This document shows, piece after piece, positions 37,498 to 51,500 of a stretch of 64,000 nt of DNA. A program made the position numbers and the translations under genes. The notes below the pieces were generated by a model that did no database searches, was not told the DNA's origin, and saw only the letters and a program-made list of their open reading frames with translations. Positions within the stretch are counted from its first letter, which is position 1, and each line of letters begins with the position of its first letter. The stretch comes from Liolophura sinensis (Eukaryota > Mollusca > Polyplacophora > Chitonida > Chitonidae): contig NC_088295.1 in assembly GCF_032854445.1 (NCBI RefSeq), positions 93,923,805-93,987,804 of the forward strand, read 5' to 3'.

Positions 37498-37640
37498 AAT
37501 TTATTTATTTATTTATTAGATTGGTGTTTTACGCCATAATCAAGAGTATTTCACTTAAATGACGTTGGCCAGCTTGTGGTAGGAGGGAATCGAGCAAAGC
37601 CTGGGGAAACCCACTAAACTGTACACATCTAGTGAAGGTC
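37498..37640 (-). mobile_element. SINE family A, diverged, truncated
   Basis: Reversed tail TTTATTTATTTATTTATTAG, then ATTGGTGTTTTACGCCATAA, TTGGCCAGCTTGTGGTAGGA and GCCTGGGGAAACCCAC. It lies in the centre between the two inverted arrays. Confidence 0.7.
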
Positions 37641-38139
37641 TGCCATCATGTATCGCATTTCCCGACGTGCACCAAAATCTATCAATATTTTGATGTTCTA
37701 TTCTAGCTTCATTTTCTACTCCCTGTAGTGCAGCAACCATATTTTATAAACACATATTTGTGTATATTTTCTGTGGTTTGTAGGAATTAAGCATGTGCAA
37801 ATAATTTACATTATAATTCATCAAGTAGTCTGATCAAGTCTAACATATTTCAAAGTACAAATGTAAATGCACCCATTTTCACCTGTACCTGCACAAAACG
37901 TGTCTCCACCCTGTTGTGGTTGAAGCATAATGAAACGTGATAACACATGTCAAATTAATAATAATATAAACATGAGTGTAGGAAGTAATCATATCGCTTC
38001 TGAACTGATTTCCAAAGGTGTCAGTATTTCCTTCAACGGAACCACAAGGGTCAGAACCTATAACTCATCAAAAATATTCTTCCAACTGAAGAGACCTGGG
38101 CATAAAATGTTTCCCATTTTGTGCTTGAACTTGTCATAT
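37641..38139. other. Centre of the inverted-array structure, nothing recognised
   Basis: Unique-looking AT-rich sequence; no MSH2 exon found here. Confidence 0.4.
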
Positions 38140-39355
38140 TACAAGCCATAACGAGAGTTATAAGGACCCATATTACAAGCCATAACGGGAGAGTGACATG
38201 TACATATGCATGTAGAGTTCTGTTTCTTGAGATAGTGTTATTAGTTACACACATTACACCAGTACATACATATGCATGTAGAGCTCTGTTTCTTGAGATA
38301 GTGTTATTAGTTACACACGTTACACCAGTACATACATATGCATGTAGAGTTCTGTTCCTTGAGATAGTGTTATTGGTTACACACTTTACACCAGTACATA
38401 TATACACATGTAGAGTTCTGTTTCTTGAGATAGTGTTTAGTTACACACGTTACACAGTACATATATATATGCATGTAGAGCTCTGTTTCTTGAGATAGTG
38501 TTATTAGTTACACACGTTACACCAGTACATATATATGCATGTAGAGCTCTGTTTCTTGAGATAGTGTTATTAGTTACACACGTTACACCAGTACATATAT
38601 ATGCATGTAGAGCTCTGTTTCTTGAGATAGTGTTATTAGTTACACACGTTACACCAGTACATACATATGCATGTAGAGTTCTGTTTCTTGAGATAGTCTT
38701 ATTAGTTACACACTTTACACCAGTACATATATACACATGTAGAGTTCTGTTTCTTGAGATAGTGTTTAGTTACACACGTTACACCAGTACATATATATAT
38801 GCATGTAGAGCTCTGTTTCTTGAGATAGTGTTATTAGTTACACACGTTACACCAGTACATATATATGCATGTAGAGCTCTGTTTCTTGAGATAGTGTTAT
38901 TAGTTACACACGTTACACCAGTACATATATATGCATGTAGAGCTCTGTTTCTTGAGATAGTGTTGTTAGTTACACACGTTACACCAGTACATACATATGC
39001 ATGTAGAGTTCTGTTTCTTGAGATAGTCTTATTAGTTACACACTTTACACCAGTACATATATACACATGTAGAGTTCTGTTTCTTGAGATAGTGTTTAGT
39101 TACACAAGTTACACCAGTACATACATATGCATGTAGATTTCTGTTTCTTAAGATTGTGTTATTAGTTACACACTTTACACCAGTACACACATATGCATGT
39201 AGAGTTCTGTTCCTTGAGATAGTGTTATTAGTTACACATGTTACACCAGTACATACATATGCGTGTAGAGTTCTGTTCCTTGAGATAGTGTTATTAGTTA
39301 CACACGTTACACCAGTACATGTATATGCATTTAGAGTTCTGTTTCTTGAGATGAA
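38140..39355. repeat. About 65-bp minisatellite (arm 2, inverted relative to 36314-37480)
   Basis: Starts with two copies of the 34-bp unit in reverse (CATAACGGGAG and TTATAAGGACCC), followed by about 17 reverse copies of the 65-bp unit (GAGATAGTGTTATTAGTTAC and ACACGTTACACCAGTACATA). It holds an internal block duplication of about 340 bp. It occupies the intron after MSH2 exon K. Confidence 0.93.
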
Positions 39356-39465
39356 TTTGACTTTGTACTGGGCCACAGTAACCGTATAAAGTTTTTCTGA
39401 GTATGATCTTCCGCAATAATCAAATAACCACACATTTAACACAAACATGGGAGCTATAAACTGAC

Positions 39466-39591
39466 CTTTCTGATGCAGTTTGGGTCTGATGTATGGGACA
39501 GGAGCACCTGCTGCTACATAGGCAAAGCTTACAAGAACGTCCAACTGAGCTATGACATCATTGAGCAGACACATCGGCTCCACATAGCCAC
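39466..39591 (-). CDS. MSH2: MSH2 exon K (last one found)
   Basis: 126 nt encoding (G)[19 protein letters not shown] through YIRPKLHQK, at the lever-ATPase border. The acceptor is TTGTTTCAG and the donor GTCAGT. The next exon should carry the counterpart of GRIILKASRHACVEVQ; it is not found before the assembly gap. Confidence 0.95.
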
Positions 39592-42500
39592 CTGAAACAA
39601 TGTCATAATCAGAATTCTCACCTTAGCTAAGTATGCCTTCCAAAACAGACAAGACATGAGGAGCTGTTCAAACAGGACAAGCTATATACATCTCAACTAC
39701 ATCTCCACTAGAAGCTCAAAGTTCCCTGGCTATCATTAGGTCATGTAACTTACGAAGTATAGGTCTTTACACAAGCCAAAGACAACAAGTCAAAACACCT
39801 GCTTTAGTGGAAACTTCTAAATACTGAAATACATTCTGAAATGTTTTAAAAAGTTTTACTTTAATAGTGAACATGAGGTGTCAACCCTCCGGACGCAGTA
39901 ACGTGTATGCTAACCTCTGCTAGAGAGAACTTCAGTGACAACAGACTTCTGTGACAACAGATTTACGAGGAGAACTGACCAGTGATAGAGAGGATTTCTG
40001 TGACAACAGACTTCTGAGGTGAACTAACGTGTGATAGAGAGGACTCCTGTGACAACAGATTTCCGAGGTGAACTAACCTGTGGTAGAGGGGACCTCTGAG
40101 ACAACAGATTTCTGAGGTGAACTAACCTGTTGTAGAGGGGACCTCTGAGACAACAGATTTCTGAGGTGAACTGACCTGTGGTAGAGGGGACCTCTGAGAC
40201 AACAGATTTCTGAGGTGAACTGACCTGTGGTAGAGGGGACCTCTGAGACAACAGATTTCTGAGGTGAACTGACCTGTGGTAGAGGGGACCTCTGAGACAA
40301 CAGATTTCTGAGGTGAACTAACGTGTGGTAGAGGGGATCTCTGAGACAACAGATTTCTGAGGTGAACTAACCTGTGGTAGAGGGGACCTCTGAGACAACA
40401 GATTTCTGAGGTGAACTGACCTGTGGTAGAGAGGACTTTTGTGACAACAGATTTCTGAGATGAACTAACCTGTGACAGAGAGGACTTCTGACAAGAGACC
40501 TGAGGTGCACTACCCTGTGGTAGAGAGGACTTCTGTGACAACAGATTTCTGAGGAGAAATGTTCAGTGATACAGAGCATTTCTGAGACAACAGATTTCTG
40601 AGGTGAACTGACCTGTGATAGAGAGGATTTCTGTGACAACAGACTTCTGAGATGAACTAACGCGTGGTAGAGAGGACTTTTGTGACAACAGACTTCTGAG
40701 ATGAACTAATCTGTGACAGAGAGGACTTCTGTGACAACAGATTTCTGAGATGCACTAACCTGTGGTAGAGAGGACGTCTGTGACAACAGATTTCTGAGGT
40801 GAACTAACGTGTGGTAGAGAGGACATCTGAAACAACAGACGTCTGAGGTGAACTAGCCTGTGGTAGAGAGGACTTTTGTGACAACAGACTTCTGAGATGA
40901 ACTAACCTGTGACAGAGAGGACTTCTGTGACAACAGATTTCTCAGATGCACTAACCTGTGGTAGAGAGGACTTCTGTGACAACAGACTTCTGAGATGAAC
41001 TAACCTGTGACAGAGGGGACTTCTGTGACAACAGATTTCTGAAGTGAATTGGCCAGTGATAGAGGGGACTTCTGTGACAACAGACTTCTGAGGTGTACTA
41101 AGATGTCATAGAGGGGACTTCTGTGACAACAGATTTCTGAGGTGAATGTGGTAGAGAGGACTTCTGTGATAACAGACTTCTGAGATGAACTAACCTGTGA
41201 CAGAGGGGACTTCTGTGACAACAGTTTCTGAGGTGAATGTGATAGAGAGGACTTCTGTGACAACAGATTTCTGAAGTGAATTGGCCAGTGATAGAGGGGA
41301 CTTCTGTGACAACAGACTTCTGAGGTGTACTAAGATGTCATAGAGGGGACTTCTGTGACAACAGATTTCTGAGGTGAATGTGGTAGAGAGGACTTCTGTG
41401 ATAACAGACTTCTGAGGTGAACTGACATGTGATAGACAGGATTTCTGTGACAAGAGACTTCTGAGGTGAAATGACCTGTGATAGAGAGGATTTCTGTGAC
41501 AAAAGACTTCCAAGGTGTACTAACCTGCAATAGTGATAACTTCTGTAACAACAGATTTCTGCTGTTCGTTGTAATCCTCCTTTATTTGAAGATACTCCTC
41601 ATTTAGCTTCCTCAGGGCACTGTTGTGAAAACGTACTCCGTTTTTATTGGTGTCTATAGTGATGTAGTTTTTGTTGTTTCTCAAACATCTTTCTTCCTAC
41701 AAAATTAAACCAAAAAATAAAATAATACCTAAACAGCTGCTGTCCTAATTATCTTAAATACACAAGTTGATACTCCACTGTTTTGCTCAAGCTCCATTTC
41801 TAGAGCGAACACTACATGAGAACTGTGTGGAGAGCCTGGCAATGTACACAGAAGCTTGTATTAGACTCTAGGGTAAGAGTGTAACTTTCCAGGAGTGGGC
41901 CATTGCTTATGGAATCACAAAGAACTGGTGGCAGAAACATATGGTTCACCAATCACGCTTTCCAAGAATTTACCTTCTGTGGGCAGCAATGCGTTTGAAG
42001 AATGACACAGGGCTGGTGGCAAAAAACCATAGTTCACAAAAGGTGAGGCATTGGTAAGATTGTAGTGCATCAGTGGTGTGTTAGAGATGTTCCAGAGGTA
42101 AGCTACATGTGGTTGTGAATTAGGAGTGTGCCAGACGGGAGCTGACAGTGTGGCATTGGTGAGCCTTTTCATGTGTCAGAGGTGAGATTGTAGCACATCA
42201 GTGGTGTGTTAGAGATGTTCCAGAGGTAAGCTACATGTAGTTGTGAATTAGGAGTGTGCCAGACGTGAGCTGACAGTGTGGCATTGGTGAGATTGTAGCG
42301 CATCAGTGGTGTGTTAGAGATGTTCTGGGGTGAGCCATATGTGAATTGGGAGTGTGCCAATAGTGTGGCATTGGCGAGCTAATGGTGTGCAAGAGGTGAG
42401 TTTGTAGCGCACCAGTAGTGTGGTTGTGATGAGTTTATGGTGTGCTATAATGGTGAACTACTGCAGAACTATTGCCGAGCTAGTGATTAGCTAAATGTAG

Positions 42501-45500
42501 TCAGAAAACCTAAAGTCTTATTGCCCCTGTACAAGACAAAACAAACAAGTACACCATAAAATATAGCTGCTAAAGCAGCGATGCCGGGGTTCAAGCCAGT
42601 ATTGCCAGCTTATGCAGTGTCACTTCGGGTTACCTAAAGGTGTTCATGCCTAGATATATAACCAACCTATATTCTTCTTAGTGCACTGTATGAACACTAT
42701 ACGGCATGTGTACGAAGATTTGCTAAATGTAGTCAATCGACCTGTTGGCCAATATTTGAGGGCTTGCATGTCCCCTGTTTCTTAGTACATATACAGCTCT
42801 TTACACACAGCGATTTTCAGCTTTACAGCTGTAACAGCTTTTTGTCACATGACCTGCAAAAAAGGGAGAAATTACACTTTTTTGTGTTTTGATGGCAGTT
42901 TGCGACAAAACTATACATGGCAGGACAAAACAAACAAAGACCGGATTCGTAAGTAGGACCTCAAACTACCTTGGGTGGCATAATACAATATTTCTACATT
43001 CAGCCTGGACATGAACAGATTACATACATTGGGTGGCATAATACAATATTTCTACATTCAGCCTGGACATAAACAGATTACATACATTGGGTGGCATAAT
43101 ACAATATTTCTACATTCAGCCTGGACATGAACAGATTACATACATTGGGTGGCATAATACAATATTTCTACATTCAGCCTGGACATGAACAGATTACATA
43201 CATTGGGTGGCATAATACAATATTTCTACATTCATGCTAGACATGAAGAGATTACATATGCATCCTATAACATATACGTGTACTTGTCAATGTGCCAAGA
43301 TATAGTAAATCGGCCTCTGGTCAGATTTGGAAGCTCTATGCATCCTGTATTTATTATGATCACTTACAGATTTTCAGCATACATAGAATACATATATAGT
43401 CCCTTCCACTCAGCAATTATGAACTTTACAGCTGATCAGTTTTCTATCATGTGATCTACAAATATATGAGGAAATTTTCGATTTTTGATTGCAATTTGCC
43501 ACCTAAGTACATCTTACAGAGAAATAATAAGATCTTGTTTGTGATCAGGACATTAAACTAGGTCAGGTAGCACTGATAATATTGAAATTCAACAAATAAA
43601 AAAAAATCATGTAACATCACTTTCACCGTATCGGCTAAAACTTAATTTGCATAAACATTGCATTCTTTCTTCCAAATAATCTCCAGGGAATGTTTGTAAC
43701 GTGTGCTAAATTTCATGTCAATCAGACATTTGGTTTTGAAGAAAATAACTGTTAAATGTTTTAACTTCAACCCCAAATTGCCGCCAGATCGTGTGATTAA
43801 GGACAACACAATCTTTACTCATAAGAGCGCATCTTCAGATGTATCATGAACCTAAGTTTCCACGCATTTCTGTTGAGATGCCTCAGTTTTTCAATTTTGA
43901 AAAATGTAAACATGGTGATATTTTTTTGGGTATGTACTACTTCTGGTTTGCTGACGTCACTTCTAGCTATGTAAAAGTTGTCTGCTTGCCTCGGGATGAT
44001 GTTAAACCTTAAGATTGCATCTCTAGCTTCACTTCCAGTTTTGATGATGACACATCCAATTTTGGAAAAACTGCATATTTGAAATCAGTACCTAAAATTG
44101 CATCGGATGAGACTATTTGCTGGGCATCATCTTTGGAAGTTTAGAAATTATTAGCAAACAATGGATTTTTTGGTCACATGACATTTTCACCCAATAGCGA
44201 GCCTGTCCAGTTTTCAACAGAGAAAGTACTCAATCACACCCTGAATGTACCTAAACTTTGTGCAACTGCAGTTAAAATTTCAGCTCATTTGCATTAGCTA
44301 TTCAGGAAAAGATTCTTTAGGTTTTCATCAAAATCCAAGATGGCCGCAAAGTCGAGTGATATCTGCCCAAAAAGTTGCCATGCACAACTTCAAGTCATAC
44401 ACACAAACATATCACAATTTCCTAAACATCTAATAACTACATGTACACATCAGAAGAGTAAGTGAGTGAGTGCTTGGGGTTTAACGTTGTACTTTCAGTC
44501 ATATGACGACGAACGGGTCCTTAGAGTGCATGTACGTGTAATGTGCCTCCTTGTTGCAGAACGGATTTCCACCGCTCTTTCAAAAAGGCAAGTAAGCCGC
44601 CCCATGTGAGCCATTATACTGATACAGATCAACCAGTCATTGCACTATCACCCTAATGCTGAACGTCAACCGAGGAAGTTACAACTTCCTCTTTTAAGGT
44701 TGTAGGTGTGTCCCAGGAATGACTCTGGGTCTATATTTCCCGAAGAGGACCCTCTACCAACTGAACTGTCGATGCCGGTTTCACATCAGAAGAATTAAAA
44801 ACGACAATTTACTACAACCAAAATTCATCCGTAGGCACAGGGTTCCCACTGGGTGTTTACTGGCGTAGGACATTCTTTAATCTGATTGGATAACTCTGTT
44901 ACGTACCTTTCGTGTGACACGGAAGAAATATCCCAGTTGTGCATTAGACTCAAGTTTGAGGGTCTTGTTAGGTTCCAGAGAGAGATCACGAGCAGCCTAC
45001 AACAACAATTCATGATCACATATTAGAAACCTGTTTACAATACATACTCCTTAATACTGCACATGCGCCACTATCTTCCTTTCATTTCCATCACTGCCAC
45101 CGCTAGCAAAATTTGCACGGGAATCTTCAACAATGTCAAGGTCACTGGTGTCATGGCGATGGGGCAAGAAGTGATGTCATAAAACAATAAACACTGTGTC
45201 TCAATCTTTGTTTCTAATACTAAATTGTACAAATACATTATCTTTATCTTAAGTCCATGTATGCACAACATGACTGTAATGGATATGTATGCACAACATG
45301 TCTGTAATGGACATGTATGCACAACATGACTGTAATGGACATGTATGCACAACATGACTGTAATGGACATGTATGCACAACATGTCTGTAATGGACATGT
45401 ATGCACAACATGTCTGTAATGGACATGTATGCACAACATGACTGTAATGGACATGTATGCACAACATGACTGTAATGGACATGTATGCACAACATGTCTG

Positions 45501-48500
45501 TAATGGACATGTATGCACAACATGGCTGTAATGGACATGTATGCACAACATGACTGTAATGGACATGTATGCACAACATGACTGTAATGGACATGTATGC
45601 ACAACATGACTGTAATGGACATGTATGCACAACATGACTGTAATGGACATGTATGCACAACATGACTGTAATGGACATGTATGCACAACATGTCTGTAAT
45701 GGACATGTATGCACAACATGTCTGTAATGGACATGTATGCACAACATGTCTGTAATGGACATGTATGCACAACATGACTTTAATGGACATGTATGCACAA
45801 CATGACTGTTATGGGCATGTAAGCACAACATGTCTGTAATGGACATGTATGCACAACATGTCTGTAATGGACATGTATGCACAACATGACTGTAATGGAC
45901 ATGTATGCACAACATGTCTGTAATGGACATGTATGCACAACATGTCTGTAATGGACATGTATGCACAACATGACTGTAATGGACATGCATGCACAACATG
46001 ACTGTAATGGACATGTATGCACAACATGACTAATGGGCATGTATGTACAATATGACTGTTATGGGCATGTAAGCATAACATGATTGTAATGGGCATGTAT
46101 GCACAACATGGCTGTAATGGACATGTATGCACAACATGACTGTAATGGACATGTATGCACAACATGACTGTAATGGACATGTATGCACAACATGACTGTA
46201 ATGGACATGTATGCACAACATGTCTGTAATGGGCATGTATGCACAACATGTCTGTAATGGACATGTATGCACAACATGACTGTAATGGACATGTATGCAC
46301 AACATGACTGTAATGGACATGCATGCACAACATGACTGTAATGGACATGTATGTACAACATGGCTGTAATGGGCATGTATGCACAACATGACTGTAATGG
46401 GCATGTATGCACAACATGACTGTAATGGACATGTATGTACAAAATGACTGTAATGGACATCTGATAAAGCCTAGATAAAACCAGGCGTGTCCCACAGGCT
46501 CCAAGAGTCAAGCTTGCCTAGTGGAGGCAGTGATTTAAAGTGAGAGTAGAGAGCTCAACATGACCCATAAGGAGTATGACAATTAACCTATTCATTGTTT
46601 CCATCTTTAGCTCACGTTTTCCAATAACAAATGACAATGTGTCCAAAGATATATTCCTGGGGTTGTTAATAAGAGTAATATGACCAGTACTTATTTAGGG
46701 TGGGGCGAGTAAGCTGGTTGAGCTATGTACACCACCCCCAGATGTTTGTGTTGACTCACCTGGCCAGTGTTTATTCCAGGTGGGGCGAGGAAGCTGGTTG
46801 AGCTATGTTCACCCCCCAGATGTTTGTGTTGACTCACCTGGCCAGTGTTTATGTAGGGTGGGGCGAGGAAGCTGGTCGATCTATGTACACCCCCAGATGT
46901 TTGTGTTGACTCACCTGGCCAGTGTTTATGTAGGGTGGGGCGAGGAAGCTGGTTGAGCTATGTCCACCCCCCAGATGTTTCTGCCGACTCACCTGACCAG
47001 TATTTATTTACGGTGGGATGAGGAAACTGGTTGAGCTATGTACACCCCCAGATGTTTGTGTTGACTCACCTGACCAGTATTTATGTAGGGTGGGGCGAGG
47101 AAGCTGGTCGATCTATGTACACCCCCAGATGTTTGTGTTGACTCACCTGACAAGTGTTCATTCCAGGTGGGGCGAAGAAGCTGGTTGAGCCATGTACATC
47201 CCCAGATGTTTGTGTTGACTCACCTGACCAGTGTTTATTTAGGGTGGGGCGAGGAAGCTGGTCGATATATGTACACCACCCCCAGATGTTTGTGTTGACT
47301 CACCTGACAAGTGTTCATTCCAGGTGGGGTGAGGAAGCTGGTTGAGCCATGTACACCCCCAGATGTTTGTGTTGACTCACCTGACCAGTGTTCATTCCAG
47401 GTGGGGCGAAGAAGCTGGTCGATCTATGTACACCACCACCAGATGTTTGTGTTGACTCACCTGACAAGTGTTCATTCCAGTTGGGGTGAGGAAGCTGGTC
47501 GAGCCATGTACACCCCAGATGTTTGTGTTGACTCACCTGACCAGTGTTCATTCCAGGTGGCGTGAGGAAGCTGGTCGATCTATGTACACCACCCAAAGAT
47601 GTTTGTGTTGACTCACCTGGCCAGTGTTTATTTACGGTGGGGCAAAGAAGCTGGTTGAGCTATGTACACCACCCCCAGATGTTTGTGTTGACTCACCTGA
47701 CCAGTGTTTACTTAGGGTGGGGCGAGGAAGCTGGTCGAGCCGGGTACACCCCCAGATTTTTGCGTTGACTCACCTGGCCAGTGTTTATTTAGGGTGGGGC
47801 GAGGAAGCTGGTCGATCTATGTACACCACCCCCAGATGTTTGTGTTGACTCACCTGACCAGTGTTTATTTACGGTGGGGCGAAGAAGCTGGTCGATCTAT
47901 GTACACCACCCCCAGATGTTTGTGTTGACTCACCTGACAAGTGTTTATTTACGGTGGGGCGAGGAAGCTGGTCGATCTATGTACACCCCCAGATGTTTGT
48001 GTTGACTCACCTGACAAGTGTTCATTCCAGGTGGGGTGAGGAAGCTGGTCGATCTATGTACACCACCCCCAGGTGTTTGTGTTGACTCACCTGGCCAGTG
48101 TTTATTTACAGTGGGTTGAGGAAGCTGGTCGATCTATGTACACCCCCAGATGTTTGTGTTGACTCACCTGACAAGTGTTCATTCCAGGTGGGGTGAGGAA
48201 GCTGGTCGATCTATGTACACCACCCCCAGATGTTTGTGTTGACTCACCTGGCCAGTGTTTATTCCAGGTGGGGCGAAGAAGCTGGTCGATCTATGTACAC
48301 CACCCCCAGATGTTTGTGTTGATTCGCCTGACAAGTGTTCATTCCAGGTGGCGTGAGGAAGCTGGTCGAGCCATGTACATCCCCAGATGTTTGTGTTGAC
48401 TCACCTGGCCAGTGTTTATTTAGGGTGGGGCGAGGAAGCTGGTCGATCTATGTACACCCCCAGATGTTTGTGTTGACTCACCTGACCAGTGTTTATTTAG

Positions 48501-51500
48501 GGTGGGGCGAAGAAGCTGGTCGATCTATGTACACCACCCCCAGATGTTTGTGTTGACTCACCTGGCCAGTGTTTATTTAGGGTGGGGCGAAGAAGCTGGT
48601 CGATCTATGTACACCACCCCCAGATGTTTGTGTTGATTCGCCTGACAAGTGTTCATTCCAGGTGGCGTGAGGAAGCTGGTCGATCTATGTACACCACCCC
48701 CAGATGTTTGTGTTGATTCGCCTGACAAGTGTTCATTCCAGGTGGGGCGAAGAAGCTGGTCGATCTATGTACACCACCCCCAGGTGTTTGTGTTGACTCA
48801 CCTGGCCAGTGTTTATTTACAGTGGGTTGAGGAAGCTGGTCGATCTATGTACATCCCCAGATGTTTGTGTTGACTCACCTGGCCAGTGTTTATTTAGGGT
48901 GGGGCGAGGAAGCTGGTCGATCTATGTACACCCCCAGATGTTTGTGTTGACTCACCTGGCCAGTGTTTATTTAGGGTGGGGCGATGCTGACTCACCCGGT
49001 TTGTGATTATCAGTCACACTGTGTGATGTTTATGTTGACCTACCTTATTTGTGATTATCAGTCACACTATGTGATGTTGTGTTGACTCACCTTATTTGTG
49101 ATTATCAGTCAGATTGTGATGTTTGTGTTGACTCACCTTATTTGTGATTATCAGTCAGATTGTGATGTTTGTGTTGACTCACCCGGTTTGTGATTATCAG
49201 TCAGATTGTGATGGTTTGTGCTGACTCACCTTATTTGTGATTATCAGTCAGATTGTGATGTTTGTGTTGACTCACCTTATTTGTGATTATCAGTCAGATT
49301 GTGATGTTTATGTTGACTCAACTTGTTTGTGATTATCAGTCACACAGTGATGTTTGTGTTGAATCACCTTGTTTGTGATTATCAGTCAGATTGTGATGTT
49401 TGTGTTGACTCACTTTATTTGTGATTATCAGTCACACTGTGATGTTTGTGCTGACTCACCTTGTTCAACTGAGCCTTGATGCTTTCCTCTAACTCATCCA
49501 TACGTTCACGGAGACCTGAAAGTCAGGACATCAATGCTTGCTTTATCTGACAACATACAATATCATGTCTATATACAGGTGTATACATGCAGGACCAATT
49601 GATGGCATGTGCTTCGTTAGCTCGGAGATCCATTGGCCATGTTCCCAGCTAGCTTTCCCATTAAAACACTCTGAATCAATACATTCACTAATCTGAAATT
49701 CGAAAAAAGTCCCTGTCTCGATGCTGAACGCCACAAAAAGAGGTGCCCGTGCCCTAAAAGTAATTCTGAATTGATATCACCTCATTACGTGGGAATAGTA
49801 AGGACAATAACATCGCAATTAATGCAAAAGTCACCATGCAATCCACAGGACTGCATTAGAACTTCATAAACCTGAATTTTCGAATCACGTCACTTGTCTG
49901 ATCATCTCATTTTCTCATAACAGTGAAAGTTCCTTTCTGTGCATAATTAACTCACAAATTTAAGTTAAGACTTCCACACAATTTGTCAGTTGCCTTTTAG
50001 ATGGTGTACATCTTGTTGTCTCAATTTATTTATTTATTTGATTGATGTTTTATGCTGTACTCAAGAATATTTCACTTATACAACGGCGGCCAGCATTATG
50101 GTGGGAGGAAAGCGGGCAGAGCCCGGGAAAACCCACAACCATCCGCAGGTTGCTGGCAGACCTTCCCACGTACGGCCGGATAAGGAAGCCAGCGTTGGTC
50201 TCAATCAGATCATGCCACGAGTTTATCTTTTTCTGGACAAGTGCAGCCAACTCAAACTGAAAATGCAGTCAGCGAAGTTTGTCCTTACTGCCGATGTGAC
50301 AGGTACATTTGTGTTATATGTGACATTATGGTCTTTAATATGCATGAATAACTAAGTGATACGAAGAATTACAGGAAACCTGCTTTTGTAGTGAAAAGCT
50401 TCAATATATTTCTATATATTTCAGAAATCAACGCTCCAAAGGCATGTAAGCGTTCACACCTGGATATGCAGAAGGGGGATTTTACAAATCCAGTAGATTA
50501 TATGTTAGTGTTTCACACCTGGATATGCAGAAGGGGGATTTTACAAATCCAGTAGATTATATGTAAGTGTTTCAAACCTGGATATGCAGAAGGGGGATTT
50601 TACAAATCCAGTAGATTACATGTAAGTGTTTCACACCTGGATATGCAGAAGGGGGATTTTACAAATCCAGTAGATTATATGTAAGTGTTTCACACCTGGA
50701 TATGCAGAAGGGGGATTTTACAAATCCAGTAGATTATATGTAAGTGTTTCACACCTGGATATGCAGAAGGGGGAATTTACAAATCCAGTAGATTATATGT
50801 AAGTGTTTCAAACCTGGATATGCAGAAGGGGATTTTACAAATCCAGTAGATTACATGTAAGTGTTTCACACCTGGATATGCAGAAGGGGGATTTTACAAA
50901 TCCAGTAGATTATATGTAAGTGTTTCACACCTGGATATGCAGAAGGGGGATTTTACAAATCCAGTAGATTATATGTAAGTGTTTCACACCTGGATATGCA
51001 GAAGGGGGATTTTACAAATCCAGTAGATTATATGTAAGTGTTTCACACCTGGATATGCAGAAGGGGGATTTTACAAATCCAGTAGATTATATGTACTGTA
51101 TACATACAGGGATTCATTATTCATTAATAATGTGCAGCTTAAGTAAGACTACACACATTTACACCAGTTCCTGTTATTGGAGAAACCTTTTTGGTTTTCC
51201 TTATAGGTGGAGTAGATCCTTTTTTTTTGTAAATGATGCTGATACTCCTGCCATATGGAGAATTGAGGTGCATCTCACCGGTCAGTCCTTCATCAAAGTC
51301 TGGCTTTATAAGGTACTCATGGTTTTCCACCTGGGACAGGTCAACTGTTGCCTCTACCATTTCCTGGTACTTACTGAAGTCCATCAACAATTCCTGTAAT
51401 CATGGCAACACAAACTATACAATTCCTGTAATCATGGCAACACAAACTATACAGTACTTATCCATCTAGTGAAGGAAACACTTCCCTGCTTTTCTGTTGT

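Noticed and set aside
37555-37740. Possible next MSH2 exon (frame with GVENEARIEHQNIDRFW)
   Set aside because: Much of it overlaps a truncated SINE, and it does not align with the expected RIILKASRHAC region or lead into a Walker A motif.
45071-46511. Several 120-256-codon minus-strand frames rich in Cys, His and Met ([16 protein letters not shown])
   Set aside because: A 28-bp repeat cycles through all frames; the apparent metal-binding look comes from the repeat composition.
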